Below, piece after piece: positions 16,175 through 23,115 of a stretch of DNA of 34,522 nucleotides. A program made the position numbers and the translations under genes. The DNA is taken from the NCBI GenBank assembly GCA_964614575.1, contig CAZTLX010000013.1:1-34522 (forward strand), written 5' to 3'. Origin of the DNA: JBGTLW01 sp964614575 (GTDB taxonomy: Bacteria > Planctomycetota > Phycisphaerae > Phycisphaerales > Phycisphaeraceae). Numbering within the stretch: the first letter of the stretch is position 1; each line of letters opens with the position of its first letter. The notes beneath the pieces were generated by a model. The model ran no database searches. It was not told where the DNA came from and saw only the letters and a program-made list of their open reading frames with translations.

Positions 16175-16471
16175 TTAATCGGTCCGCGTCAGGCTCTCGG
16201 TGATCTGCCGTACACGAACGAAGGTCGTGCGGGTCAAGGCCATCATCACCTCGGGCGGCCAATCGAGTTGCGGGTCGTCCTTGTAACGCTGCGGGATCGC
16301 GTCGAGCGAGAAGCGACGCACCTCTTCCTCGACACGCGTGCGGCGTTGACGATGGGCGTCGTCGTCGCCGCCGGGCAACGGATCGGCCAGGTCGTAGGCG
16401 AGCATCAACGTGTTGACCTGCCAGTCGAAATAACCTTGCAGCGGGTTGTTTTCGTGCGCTTCTTCGTTCAT
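16175..16471 (-). CDS. Small conserved-looking protein of unknown function
   Basis: A 98-residue soluble, acidic protein (MNEEAHENNPLQGYFDWQVNTLMLAYDL...) with no signal, membrane helix or recognised motif. A charged, probably helical middle (DDDAHRQRRTRVEEEVRRF) is followed by RYKDDPQLDWPPEVMMAL. Its ATG is only four bases downstream of the aldo/keto reductase stop, so the two are almost certainly one operon. That spacing and normal codon use are the grounds for calling it a gene. Confidence 0.65.
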   Translation of the reverse strand: MNEEAHENNPLQGYFDWQVNTLMLAYDLADPLPGGDDDAHRQRRTRVEEEVRRFSLDAIPQRYKDDPQLDWPPEVMMALTRTTFVRVRQITESLTRTD

Positions 16472-16475
16472 GGCA

Positions 16476-17396
16476 TCACCGCAGGGTGGATAGTTCGGCG
16501 TCGGTGAGCCGACCCGCGCCGGCGGCCGCGTTGACGCGGGCCTGCTCGGGGCTCTTCGCGCCGGGGATGATCGTGCTCACCGCGTCGTGCGCGGCGATGA
16601 ACTGCAGCGCCGCCTGCGCCATCGTCCGCCCGCTCTGCACGAGCGGCCGCAGTTTCTCCGCGGTGTTCAGGCCCGCGAGGAACGCGTCGCGCTTCGGGCC
16701 CGGCTCGTTCCACCCGTTGCGGACCGAGTCGTCAAACGTGCTGTCGGCGGTGTACTTGCCGCCGAGGATGCCCTTGGCCAGCGGCCCGCGGATGATCGTG
16801 CCGATGTTCGCCTCCTTGCAGGAGGACAGCAGCTCCTGCTCGGGCGCGCGGTTGATGAGGCTGTAGTCGAGCTGACACGCGGCGCACTTGCCCTCGGCGT
16901 TGAAGGCGCGCACCACCTCCGGGTCGTTGGTGGAGATACCGAAGGCACGAATCAACCCTTCATCCAGCAAGCGGTCGAACGCTTCGAGGAACACCTCGCG
17001 GTGCTCGCCGTTGCCCAGGTGGCACTGGTAGAGGTCGATATGGTCGAGGCCGAGGCGATACAGGCTCGCGTGGCAGCAACCAACGACGTGGTTGGGATGG
17101 GTGTAGGGCAGGCGGTGGCCGTGGCGGGCGCACCAGTTGCCGACCTTGGTGGCGACGATGACCTTGTCGCGATCGATCGTGCGCAGCGCCCGGCCGACGC
17201 GTTGTTCGGATAGGCCCTGCGGGTCGCCGTAGGCGTCGGCGGTGTCGATGAAGTTGACGCCGGCGTCAACCGCCGCGGCGACGGTGTCGATGGCGGTCTG
17301 CTCATCGACCTCGCCCCACTGCCCGCTGTTGTTCCACGTGCCCAGGCCGATGACCGACACGCGCCATCCCGTCTTGCCCAGGGTGCGATATTCCAT
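16476..17396 (-). CDS. Aldo/keto reductase
   Basis: A 306-residue (beta/alpha)8-barrel NADPH-dependent oxidoreductase that reduces aldehydes or ketones to alcohols. The catalytic tetrad is visible: Asp and Tyr in NFIDTADAYGDPQGLSEQRVG (near 50-55), Lys in KVIVATKVG (near 84), and His in DLYQCHLGNG (near 120). The cofactor-binding end is IIPGAKSPEQARVNAAAGAG. The start MEYRTLGKTGWRVSVIGLGTW is typical, so the ATG at 17396 was taken; longer upstream extensions are not family-like. It is followed four bases later by the small protein at 16175. The substrate is unknown. Confidence 0.92.
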   Translation of the reverse strand: MEYRTLGKTGWRVSVIGLGTWNNSGQWGEVDEQTAIDTVAAAVDAGVNFIDTADAYGDPQGLSEQRVGRALRTIDRDKVIVATKVGNWCARHGHRLPYTHPNHVVGCCHASLYRLGLDHIDLYQCHLGNGEHREVFLEAFDRLLDEGLIRAFGISTNDPEVVRAFNAEGKCAACQLDYSLINRAPEQELLSSCKEANIGTIIRGPLAKGILGGKYTADSTFDDSVRNGWNEPGPKRDAFLAGLNTAEKLRPLVQSGRTMAQAALQFIAAHDAVSTIIPGAKSPEQARVNAAAGAGRLTDAELSTLR

Positions 17397-17440
17397 GAGG
17401 AGGCCTTTGCTTGATCGTTGCGGTTTTGCGGTAGCCGTTA

Positions 17441-18193
17441 TCAACCCCCGCCCTCGAACGCGGCGATCGCGTCCTCGATGGTGATGGCCGATTCGTAGAG
17501 CGAGCGGCCGATGATGGCGCCCTGCACCGGCAGCTCGCGCAGCGCCCGCAGGTGGTCCAGCGTCCCCACGCCGCCGGAGGCGACGATGGGCACGTCCGTC
17601 GCCTCGCACATCGCGCGGGTCGCTTCGAGGTTCGGGCCTTTCATCGTGCCGTCGGTGGTGATATCGGTATAGACGATCGCGGCCAGGGGCCAGTCGGTCA
17701 CGCGCCGGGCGATCTCGGTCGCCGTCAGTTCGGTGGTCTGTTCCCAGCCGGAGACCGCGAGCCTGCCCTCGCGGGCGTCGAGCCCGAGCACGAGCCGGCC
17801 GCGGTAGGTCGGGTTGCCCATCAGGCCGGCGAACCAGTCCCATTGGCGCAGCGCCGCGGTGCCGACGATCACGCGGAATACCCCCGCTTGGATCAGCGCC
17901 TCGATCGTGCCCTCCGACCGGACCCCCCCGCCGACCTCGACGTGCAGGTTCGTCTGCCGGCAGATGTCGCGGATCTCGTCGAGGTGATGCATCCGCCCGG
18001 ATTTCGCGCCGTCGAGATCGACGACATGCAGCCAGGTCGCGCCCGCGTCTTCGAAGCGCTTGGCGACCTCGACCGCGTGGCCTTCGTAAGTCGTCTGCTT
18101 GCCATAGTCCCCCTGATGCAGGCGGACGACGCGGCCGTTACGCAGATCGATCGCGGGGAACAGATATCGCCGGGTGAGGTCGGGAGCATTCAT
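17441..18193 (-). CDS. hisA: HisA, ProFAR isomerase of histidine biosynthesis
   Basis: A 250-residue (beta/alpha)8 barrel, the normal family size. It performs the Amadori rearrangement of ProFAR to PRFAR. FPAIDLRNGRVVRLHQGDY supplies the first catalytic Asp (Asp16), and IVYTDITTDGTMKGPN the second (Asp177). HVEVGGGVRS and VPIVASGGVGTLDHLRAL are the two phosphate-binding loops that mirror each other in the half-barrels. The ATG at 18193 is preferred because the family starts just before this and TACAAT lies 9 bp upstream; an upstream ATG at 18259 would add 22 unconserved residues. No other his gene is adjacent. Confidence 0.93.
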   Translation of the reverse strand: MNAPDLTRRYLFPAIDLRNGRVVRLHQGDYGKQTTYEGHAVEVAKRFEDAGATWLHVVDLDGAKSGRMHHLDEIRDICRQTNLHVEVGGGVRSEGTIEALIQAGVFRVIVGTAALRQWDWFAGLMGNPTYRGRLVLGLDAREGRLAVSGWEQTTELTATEIARRVTDWPLAAIVYTDITTDGTMKGPNLEATRAMCEATDVPIVASGGVGTLDHLRALRELPVQGAIIGRSLYESAITIEDAIAAFEGGG

Positions 18194-18202
18194 GGGCAGG
18201 GG

Positions 18203-18208
18203 ATTGTA
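18203..18208 (-). promoter_or_regulatory. Proposed -10 element for hisA
   Basis: On the minus strand TACAAT is followed by 9 bp (CCCCTGCCC) and the hisA ATG. No Shine-Dalgarno is visible. Confidence 0.45.
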
Positions 18209-18243
18209 GAGGAATCCGAAATCCGCATCGCGCGCCGAGCGGT

Positions 18244-18414
18244 GTTTAGCGGCGTACACAGGATTGATCGTCCCCGTTTAGCGGCGGGGCCTGCCCCGCG
18301 CTTTGTTCTTTTCTCTTAAAACGCGNNNNNNNNNNCCCGCGCTTTGTTTGGGGAAAAGCAAAGTGCGCGGGGCAGGCCCCGCCGCTAAACGTTGAGGGGT
18401 AAGCGCCGCTAAAC
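18244..18414. repeat. Nested inverted repeat built on GTTTAGCGGCG, containing an N-run
   Basis: The 11-mer GTTTAGCGGCG occurs on the plus strand at 18244-18254 and 18276-18286, and as its reverse complement at 18380-18390 and 18404-18414. The inner pair is part of a perfect 27-bp inverted repeat (18275-18301 with 18365-18391), whose core GGGGCCTGCCCC is itself nearly palindromic. A direct repeat CCCGCGCTTTGTT flanks the ten N at 18326-18335. The outermost right copy overlaps the stop codon of the gamma-carbonic anhydrase. This fills most of the 215 bp between that gene and hisA. Confidence 0.8.
18326..18335. other. Assembly gap (10 N) in the loop of an inverted repeat
   Basis: The gap sits between two copies of CCCGCGCTTTGTT inside the hairpin loop. 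Such a repeat commonly breaks short-read assembly. Its true length cannot be judged. Confidence 0.7.
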
Positions 18415-18939
18415 GGGATCGGTTTGCCCCCACGGCCGGACGCGCGGATCGTTCGGCTGCTCGACATACCTCCGGGCCAGTTCGACGTAGTGCGGGGCGA
18501 GCCAGTCGAGGTAGCGCCGCTCCTGGTCGTTGATCGGCCGCACCACGCGCCCCGGCACGCCCATGACCACGTGCTCGTCGGGCACAATCATGTTGGGCGG
18601 CACGACCGCGCCGGCCGCGATCAGGCAGCGGCTGCCGATCACCGTGCCACCGAGCACCGTCGCGCCCATGCCGATCAACGAGCCGTCGCCCACCGCCCGG
18701 CCGTGTACGATCGCGCCGTGACCGATGACCACCTGCGCCCCGATCACGTTGGGCTGGCCCGAGTCGCAGTGAATCACGGCGTTGTCCTGGATGTTGCTGC
18801 CCGCGCCGATCGAGATCGGCGCGACATCGCCGCGGATCACCACGCCATACCACACGCTGGCCTGCGGCCCCAGCATCACCTCGCCGGTGATGCGGGCGGT
18901 ATCGGCCACATAGACGCCTTGGGTCTGCTGCATGCTCAT
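18409..18939 (-). CDS. Gamma-class carbonic anhydrase family protein
   Basis: A 176-residue left-handed parallel beta-helix made of hexapeptide repeats (VMLGPQ, ASVWYG, ISIGAG, NVIGAQ, VVIGHG and others) plus a C-terminal helix (WLAPHYVELARRYVEQ). The three zinc/iron-binding histidines are present: His57 in AVIHCD, and His74 and His79 in IGHGAIVHG. The conserved Arg36 and Asp38 in VIRGDVAPI are also present. Known members hydrate CO2 or act as related acyltransferase-like YrdA/PaaY proteins, so activity is not certain. The ATG at 18939 follows TAAACT by 7 bp. Its last codon and TAG stop lie inside a dispersed repeat (GTTTAGCGGCG). Confidence 0.9.
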   Translation of the reverse strand: MSMQQTQGVYVADTARITGEVMLGPQASVWYGVVIRGDVAPISIGAGSNIQDNAVIHCDSGQPNVIGAQVVIGHGAIVHGRAVGDGSLIGMGATVLGGTVIGSRCLIAAGAVVPPNMIVPDEHVVMGVPGRVVRPINDQERRYLDWLAPHYVELARRYVEQPNDPRVRPWGQTDPV

Positions 18940-18946
18940 GCGGTTT

Positions 18947-18952
18947 AGTTTA
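18947..18952 (-). promoter_or_regulatory. Proposed -10 element for the gamma-carbonic anhydrase gene
   Basis: On the minus strand TAAACT, 7 bp (AAACCGC), then ATG. This is the same hexamer and spacing as at ribE. Confidence 0.5.
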
Positions 18953-19013
18953 CGCCCTGCGGATCAGGACCGGATGATATGATGTCCTGAGCCGATGGCC
19001 GAAGGGAAAACCG

Positions 19014-19412
19014 ATGCGAAGCATGCTTTATCTGGCGGGGGTGTTGGGGGCGATGATGCTAAGCGGTTGCACGGCACCACCGGAGCCGGTGGTGGTGACG
19101 ACGCCGCGCACGCCGCCGCGCCCCGACCGCGCGGATTGGCCGCTCGTCGTGGTGGGTCCGGCCGACGCGGCGGTGCGGCACGCGGTGACGTACTACCCCT
19201 CGGCGGGTCAGCGCGCCACACGGGGCGAGTTGCGTGGGCTTCACGACCCCGAGGCGCGGGTGCTGGCGGTGTTGAACGGCGAGCGGCCGGGCAACTGGAA
19301 CGGCGACAACGCCGGGGCGCTCATAACCGAGCCGGTGATGGCGGGTGTCGATACGGTGCTGCTGCCGGTGCGGATGGTTCTGACGCCGCCGTGGGTTGAG
19401 CAGAAGCGGTGA
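19014..19412 (+). CDS. Small lipoprotein of unknown function
   Basis: A 132-residue protein with a lipoprotein signal: MRSMLYLAGVLGAMMLSGC gives lipidated Cys19, followed by a Pro/Thr-rich linker. The remainder (RADWPLVVVGPADAAVRHAVTYYP...) has no recognised domain. The ATG has a Shine-Dalgarno-like GAAGGGA seven bases upstream, and TATGAT at 18978-18983 is a plausible -10, so this gene looks conventionally led. It converges on the HlyD gene with only four bases between the stops. A role in the neighbouring export system is possible but unsupported. Confidence 0.7.
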   Translation: MRSMLYLAGVLGAMMLSGCTAPPEPVVVTTPRTPPRPDRADWPLVVVGPADAAVRHAVTYYPSAGQRATRGELRGLHDPEARVLAVLNGERPGNWNGDNAGALITEPVMAGVDTVLLPVRMVLTPPWVEQKR

Positions 19413-19416
19413 CGGG

Positions 19417-20988
19417 TCAGGCTTGCGGGGGTGGTTCTTCGTCGCGGGGCTGAGTCTGAGGCACGTCCAACGCTTCGCCGGGCTTGGGGTCGCGCAGCAG
19501 CACGCGGGTGCCCGGTTCCAGGCCCTCGGTGATTTCCACGAGTGATTCGGAGGCGCGGCCGATCGAGACGGGCAGCGGTTTGACCCGGCCCCCGCCGGCG
19601 GAGACATACACGTAGCGCTGATTGCCGACGGTGAAGATCGCCTGGATGGGCACGGCCATGGCGTTCTCGACGCGGCCGATGAAGAGCTGTCCCTGGCAGC
19701 GCATCGCGGGCTTGAGGCCTTCGATGCCCTCGGGCAACCCCACACGGACCTTGTATTCACGGAGGTTCGGATTCCACCACCCCCCGTCCTCCGGGGTGAC
19801 GGCTTTGTTGATGACTTGCCCGCTGACGGTTTGCCCACGCTGAGCATCGATCACCAACGCGACCGGTTGGCCGATATCGACCTGGCCGATCAAGGCCTCG
19901 TGTACGCGCAGATTGGCCGCCATCTGCCGCGTATCGGGCAGGAGGATGATGGTTTCACCGAAGCGGACCTGCCGCCCCTCGGCGATGGGGTCGTTGCGGC
20001 GCCAGCCGCTTTCGACCGAGCTGGCGTATACGACCAGCCCGGCCTGGGGCGCACGGACCTCGGTGTTGGCCAGTTGTTCCACCAGCTCGCGGAGCCGCTG
20101 CTCGCGGATGCTCAGTTGCTGCTTCTTGGATTCGAGGTCCGAGCGGTGACGCTCGAGGGTGCTTTCGTTTTTGTTGATCGTGCGTTCGAGCTCGGCCTTG
20201 GCCTGTTCCACATCCGACTCAAACTGCTGTTTGTCCTTGAGGTATTCATACTGCTCGTACACCTCGATATCGAGTTCGGCCGTGGCCAGCGCGTCGGTCG
20301 CCTCGATCTGTTCGATCTCCGCGTCCTCCAATTCGTTGAGGGAGATGAACAGTTGATCGTAGAGCTCCTGGCTCAGTTCGTAGTCACGCTTGGCGCGTTC
20401 GACGCGTCGGTTGGCTTTCTCCAGCGCCAGCTTCAGCTCGTTGCGCCGCGTCACCACATCGCCTTTCTCCCACTTCTTGAGGTCGAGCACCGCCAGCGAG
20501 AGCTTGACTTCCGCGGCTTTACGCGAGGACTCGGCCTCGTTGATCTGGATGGCCAGCTCCTGCTCGGCAGCGATCTTGTCGGCGCGGGCCCGCTCGGTGT
20601 CGAGTTTCGCCTGCTCCAGCGACTTCTCGGTCTCATCGGATTCGAGCTTGAAGAGCAGGTCGCCCACCTTGACGAAGGAGCCCTCCTGCACGATCTCGAT
20701 GATGGCGGGCCGGCCGTGGACGCGCGACTTGACCTCGACCTTGTCGCGCGCTTCCAGCTCGCCGTTGGCGGTGATGGTCAGGTCGAAGCTGATCGGCTCG
20801 GCGGTGTACCAGTCGCCGGTGGTGGCGGCGGCCGCGGTCGACGCATCGCCCCGCCCGTCGTCGCTGCCCCCCCACGCGATGATCCCCACGCCGATCAGGG
20901 CGATGGGGAGCACAATCAGGACCGCGATCAGCTTGCCGGATATCAGGCCGCGAGTCGCACTCATCGGATATGGAGTTTGCTCAATCAT
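19417..20988 (-). CDS. HlyD/MFP-family periplasmic adaptor subunit
   Basis: A 523-residue efflux adaptor. One N-terminal membrane helix (about 17-39) is followed by a beta-strand lipoyl half (TITANGELEARDKVEVKSRVHGRPAIIEIVQEGSFVKVGDLLFKLES). A very long, charged coiled coil (about 120-325) then leads to the second lipoyl half (EVRAPQAGLVVYAS) and beta-barrel/membrane-proximal domains (VRFGETIILLPDTRQMAANLRVHEALIGQVDIGQPV). It would bridge an inner-membrane pump to TolC. The start is fixed by an ATGA overlap with the upstream tolC-like stop (20985-20988), a classic coupled operon. No inner-membrane pump gene is adjacent. It ends in a Pro/Glu-rich tail. Confidence 0.9.
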   Translation of the reverse strand: MIEQTPYPMSATRGLISGKLIAVLIVLPIALIGVGIIAWGGSDDGRGDASTAAAATTGDWYTAEPISFDLTITANGELEARDKVEVKSRVHGRPAIIEIVQEGSFVKVGDLLFKLESDETEKSLEQAKLDTERARADKIAAEQELAIQINEAESSRKAAEVKLSLAVLDLKKWEKGDVVTRRNELKLALEKANRRVERAKRDYELSQELYDQLFISLNELEDAEIEQIEATDALATAELDIEVYEQYEYLKDKQQFESDVEQAKAELERTINKNESTLERHRSDLESKKQQLSIREQRLRELVEQLANTEVRAPQAGLVVYASSVESGWRRNDPIAEGRQVRFGETIILLPDTRQMAANLRVHEALIGQVDIGQPVALVIDAQRGQTVSGQVINKAVTPEDGGWWNPNLREYKVRVGLPEGIEGLKPAMRCQGQLFIGRVENAMAVPIQAIFTVGNQRYVYVSAGGGRVKPLPVSIGRASESLVEITEGLEPGTRVLLRDPKPGEALDVPQTQPRDEEPPPQA

Positions 20989-22838
20989 GCATCACCTGCG
21001 GCGGTGGCCGCGTTGTTGTTCCGGCTAAGGGGCGCGTCATCGACGGGGAGGTCGGGCTCGATTCTGGGGCCGGGCTTCGGCGGCAGCGGCTGTTCGGGCA
21101 GGTCCGGTGCCCCGGCCGCGTCGATCAGGTCGCCGGGCGCGAGCCAGCGCCCGTCGGAGCCCACCCGCATCTGCCCGGTATCGAGCAGGTATTGCAGGAA
21201 GCTTTGCCGCAACTCGGCGACCGCCAGATCACGGCGGTTGCGGGCGTCGAGCAGGTCTTCCTGCGCTTCGATCACGTCACGCGGACCCAACGTTCGTTCT
21301 CTAAGACGCACGCCGGTGGCGCGGCGTTCGGCCAACTCGACGTTTTTTTCCTGCAACGCCAGATCATACTTCGCCTGACGGATGCGGCGGATCGAGCGAC
21401 GCACCTCCAACGACACCCGATCGGTTTCCACGCGGTAATCACGACGCGAGCGCTCCAGCCCGATCAGCGAGGAGCGGTATCGCGCGTATTCGATCTTGCG
21501 GTCCAGCGGCAGATCGAGCGTGGCCGAGGCGGCGTAGCTGCCCTCGCCAGCCTCGAGGTCGAAGCCCGCGCGTTGCTTGTCGGGGTCGGTTGGCAGCGAG
21601 ACCGACGCGGCCAGGTCCAGATCGGGCAGGAGTTGATTCTTGGCCACGCGCAGCTGGCGCACCGCATCATCCACCAGGTCACGGCGGGATTGCAGGTCCA
21701 GGCGGTACGCATGCGCCGCTTCGATCGAGGCGTTCATGTCCAGCGCGGGCTCGGGCACCTCGATCAGCTGCGGCTGGATGATCAGGCTCTGCGTGGTCGG
21801 CATGCCGATCCGCAGCTTGAACGCGTCGAGGGCCGCGGCATACGACTCACGCTGGTTGAGCAGGTTGGAGCGGCCGAAGAGCACCTGCTGGCTGGAGCGC
21901 TCGGCCTCGAACTGAGGCTCCTTGCCGGCATCGGCCAACGCCTGGAACCGCGCCGCCAGACGCTCCAGGTTCTCCAGTTGCACTTCCTGGTTATTGATCT
22001 GCTGCTGCTGACGCAGGAGGCTGAAGTACGTCGTCGCGATATCGACGAAAAACTCGCGGCGGAACCGCTCGAAGTCCCGCGCGGCATAAATCAGGTTCCG
22101 CTCCGCCTGGATCAGGTCTTCCCGCGCCACCATCCCCCCGCCGCGCAGCAGCGGCAGGTCCACCGCCAGCGACAGTTCCCCGCCCTGCTCTTCTCGGGGC
22201 GCGGTGCTCGTGGATGATTCGCGCAGCAGGTTGACATAATCCACCAGCGCCGAGGCGCTGACCGACCCGCCGTAGGGCAGCCGCTGGGTCACGGCAAACT
22301 CATTGACGAGGGTGAGGGAGGTGTCGTAATCGCCGGACTCGGGCGTGCCATCGATCCGCGCGGCGACGGTGTTGAAGAACCGTGGCCCCCAGAGATGGCG
22401 TTCGACGATCAGGCCCAGCGCCACCAGGAACAGCGATTCTTTTTCGGACCGGTAATCGGGGCTGTGGGCGATGGCGTAGCCGAGCAGGCCTTCGAGGTCG
22501 AGTTGGATCGCGTCGAGGTCGCTGTCGAGGACCGAGGGGATGTCGTCCAGGTCGATCGCCGCGCCGTCGCCTTGCGCGGCTTTCACGGGCAGGTCCCCCG
22601 CCGCGGGATTCGTGGTGCCCGGCTCCTGCTGATAAACGGCCTTGCCGGCGTCGTCCGCCGGACGCGCCGCCACTCGCTGCGGGTCGTTCGCCGCCTCCGG
22701 GCCGAAAGTCACGGCCTGTCGCTGGGCGATCATCCGATCGACCTCGGCATCCAGACGATCGATCCGCCCAACACACCCCGCCACCGATGCCATCAGGACC
22801 AGGCCCCCGCACCACAAGGCTCGCAAAAACACGCGCAT
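20985..22838 (-). CDS. TolC-family outer-membrane efflux lipoprotein
   Basis: A 617-residue outer-membrane factor. The signal MRVFLRALWCGGLVLMASVAGC has a lipobox with Cys22, so the protein should be lipidated, as OprM-type channels are. An acidic, low-complexity linker (about 35-110) precedes two long helical hairpin repeats typical of TolC (FFVDIATTYFSLLRQQQQINNQEVQLENLERLAARF and VRRSIRRIRQAKYDLALQEKNVELAERRATGVRLRERTLGPRDVIEAQEDLLDARNRRDLAVAELR). The C-terminus is Pro-rich. The ATG at 22838 is chosen for the lipobox and for TACAAT 6 bp upstream; the in-frame upstream extension to 22937 has no signal. It is coupled to the HlyD gene by an ATGA overlap. Confidence 0.9.
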   Translation of the reverse strand: MRVFLRALWCGGLVLMASVAGCVGRIDRLDAEVDRMIAQRQAVTFGPEAANDPQRVAARPADDAGKAVYQQEPGTTNPAAGDLPVKAAQGDGAAIDLDDIPSVLDSDLDAIQLDLEGLLGYAIAHSPDYRSEKESLFLVALGLIVERHLWGPRFFNTVAARIDGTPESGDYDTSLTLVNEFAVTQRLPYGGSVSASALVDYVNLLRESSTSTAPREEQGGELSLAVDLPLLRGGGMVAREDLIQAERNLIYAARDFERFRREFFVDIATTYFSLLRQQQQINNQEVQLENLERLAARFQALADAGKEPQFEAERSSQQVLFGRSNLLNQRESYAAALDAFKLRIGMPTTQSLIIQPQLIEVPEPALDMNASIEAAHAYRLDLQSRRDLVDDAVRQLRVAKNQLLPDLDLAASVSLPTDPDKQRAGFDLEAGEGSYAASATLDLPLDRKIEYARYRSSLIGLERSRRDYRVETDRVSLEVRRSIRRIRQAKYDLALQEKNVELAERRATGVRLRERTLGPRDVIEAQEDLLDARNRRDLAVAELRQSFLQYLLDTGQMRVGSDGRWLAPGDLIDAAGAPDLPEQPLPPKPGPRIEPDLPVDDAPLSRNNNAATAAGDA

Positions 22839-23115
22839 CGTCGAATTGTAATCGAATGCGCCCGCGAAGGAGCCACCCGGGCGACCGGGCTCGTCGGGTC
22901 TGCGGCAATCGGGTCTGTTCAGCAAAAAGTCCACCAACCCCCAAGGCGATTTCTCGATATCCGCCCGGTGCCTGCAGCCACCGCGCCGCCGCCCTCTTTA
23001 GCTCAACGTACCGGCGAAACGGATATTGCGGGCGGCCGTTTTGTTGGGCCCCGGCTTTGCTTGTGAGGGGATCGGGCCGTATTTTGGCAGGTCCCAAAGC
23101 CACCCCTCTGAGTGA
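22839..23115. other. Divergent intergenic region between the tolC-like gene and the GH35 gene
   Basis: 277 bp with no gene I can support. It holds the proposed -10 for the tolC-like gene (22845-22850). A weak AT-rich spot (GTATTTTGG near 23088-23096) could serve the glycosidase. No hairpin, repeat or operator was recognised. Confidence 0.5.
22845..22850 (-). promoter_or_regulatory. Proposed -10 element for the tolC-hlyD operon
   Basis: On the minus strand TACAAT, 6 bp (TCGACG), then the ATG at 22838. Leaderless-type spacing. Confidence 0.5.

Noticed and set aside
22980..23020. A tRNA-like TTTAGCTCAACG word near 22996-23010
   Set aside because: Only a few bases resemble a tRNA D-arm; no acceptor, anticodon or T arms can be folded around it.
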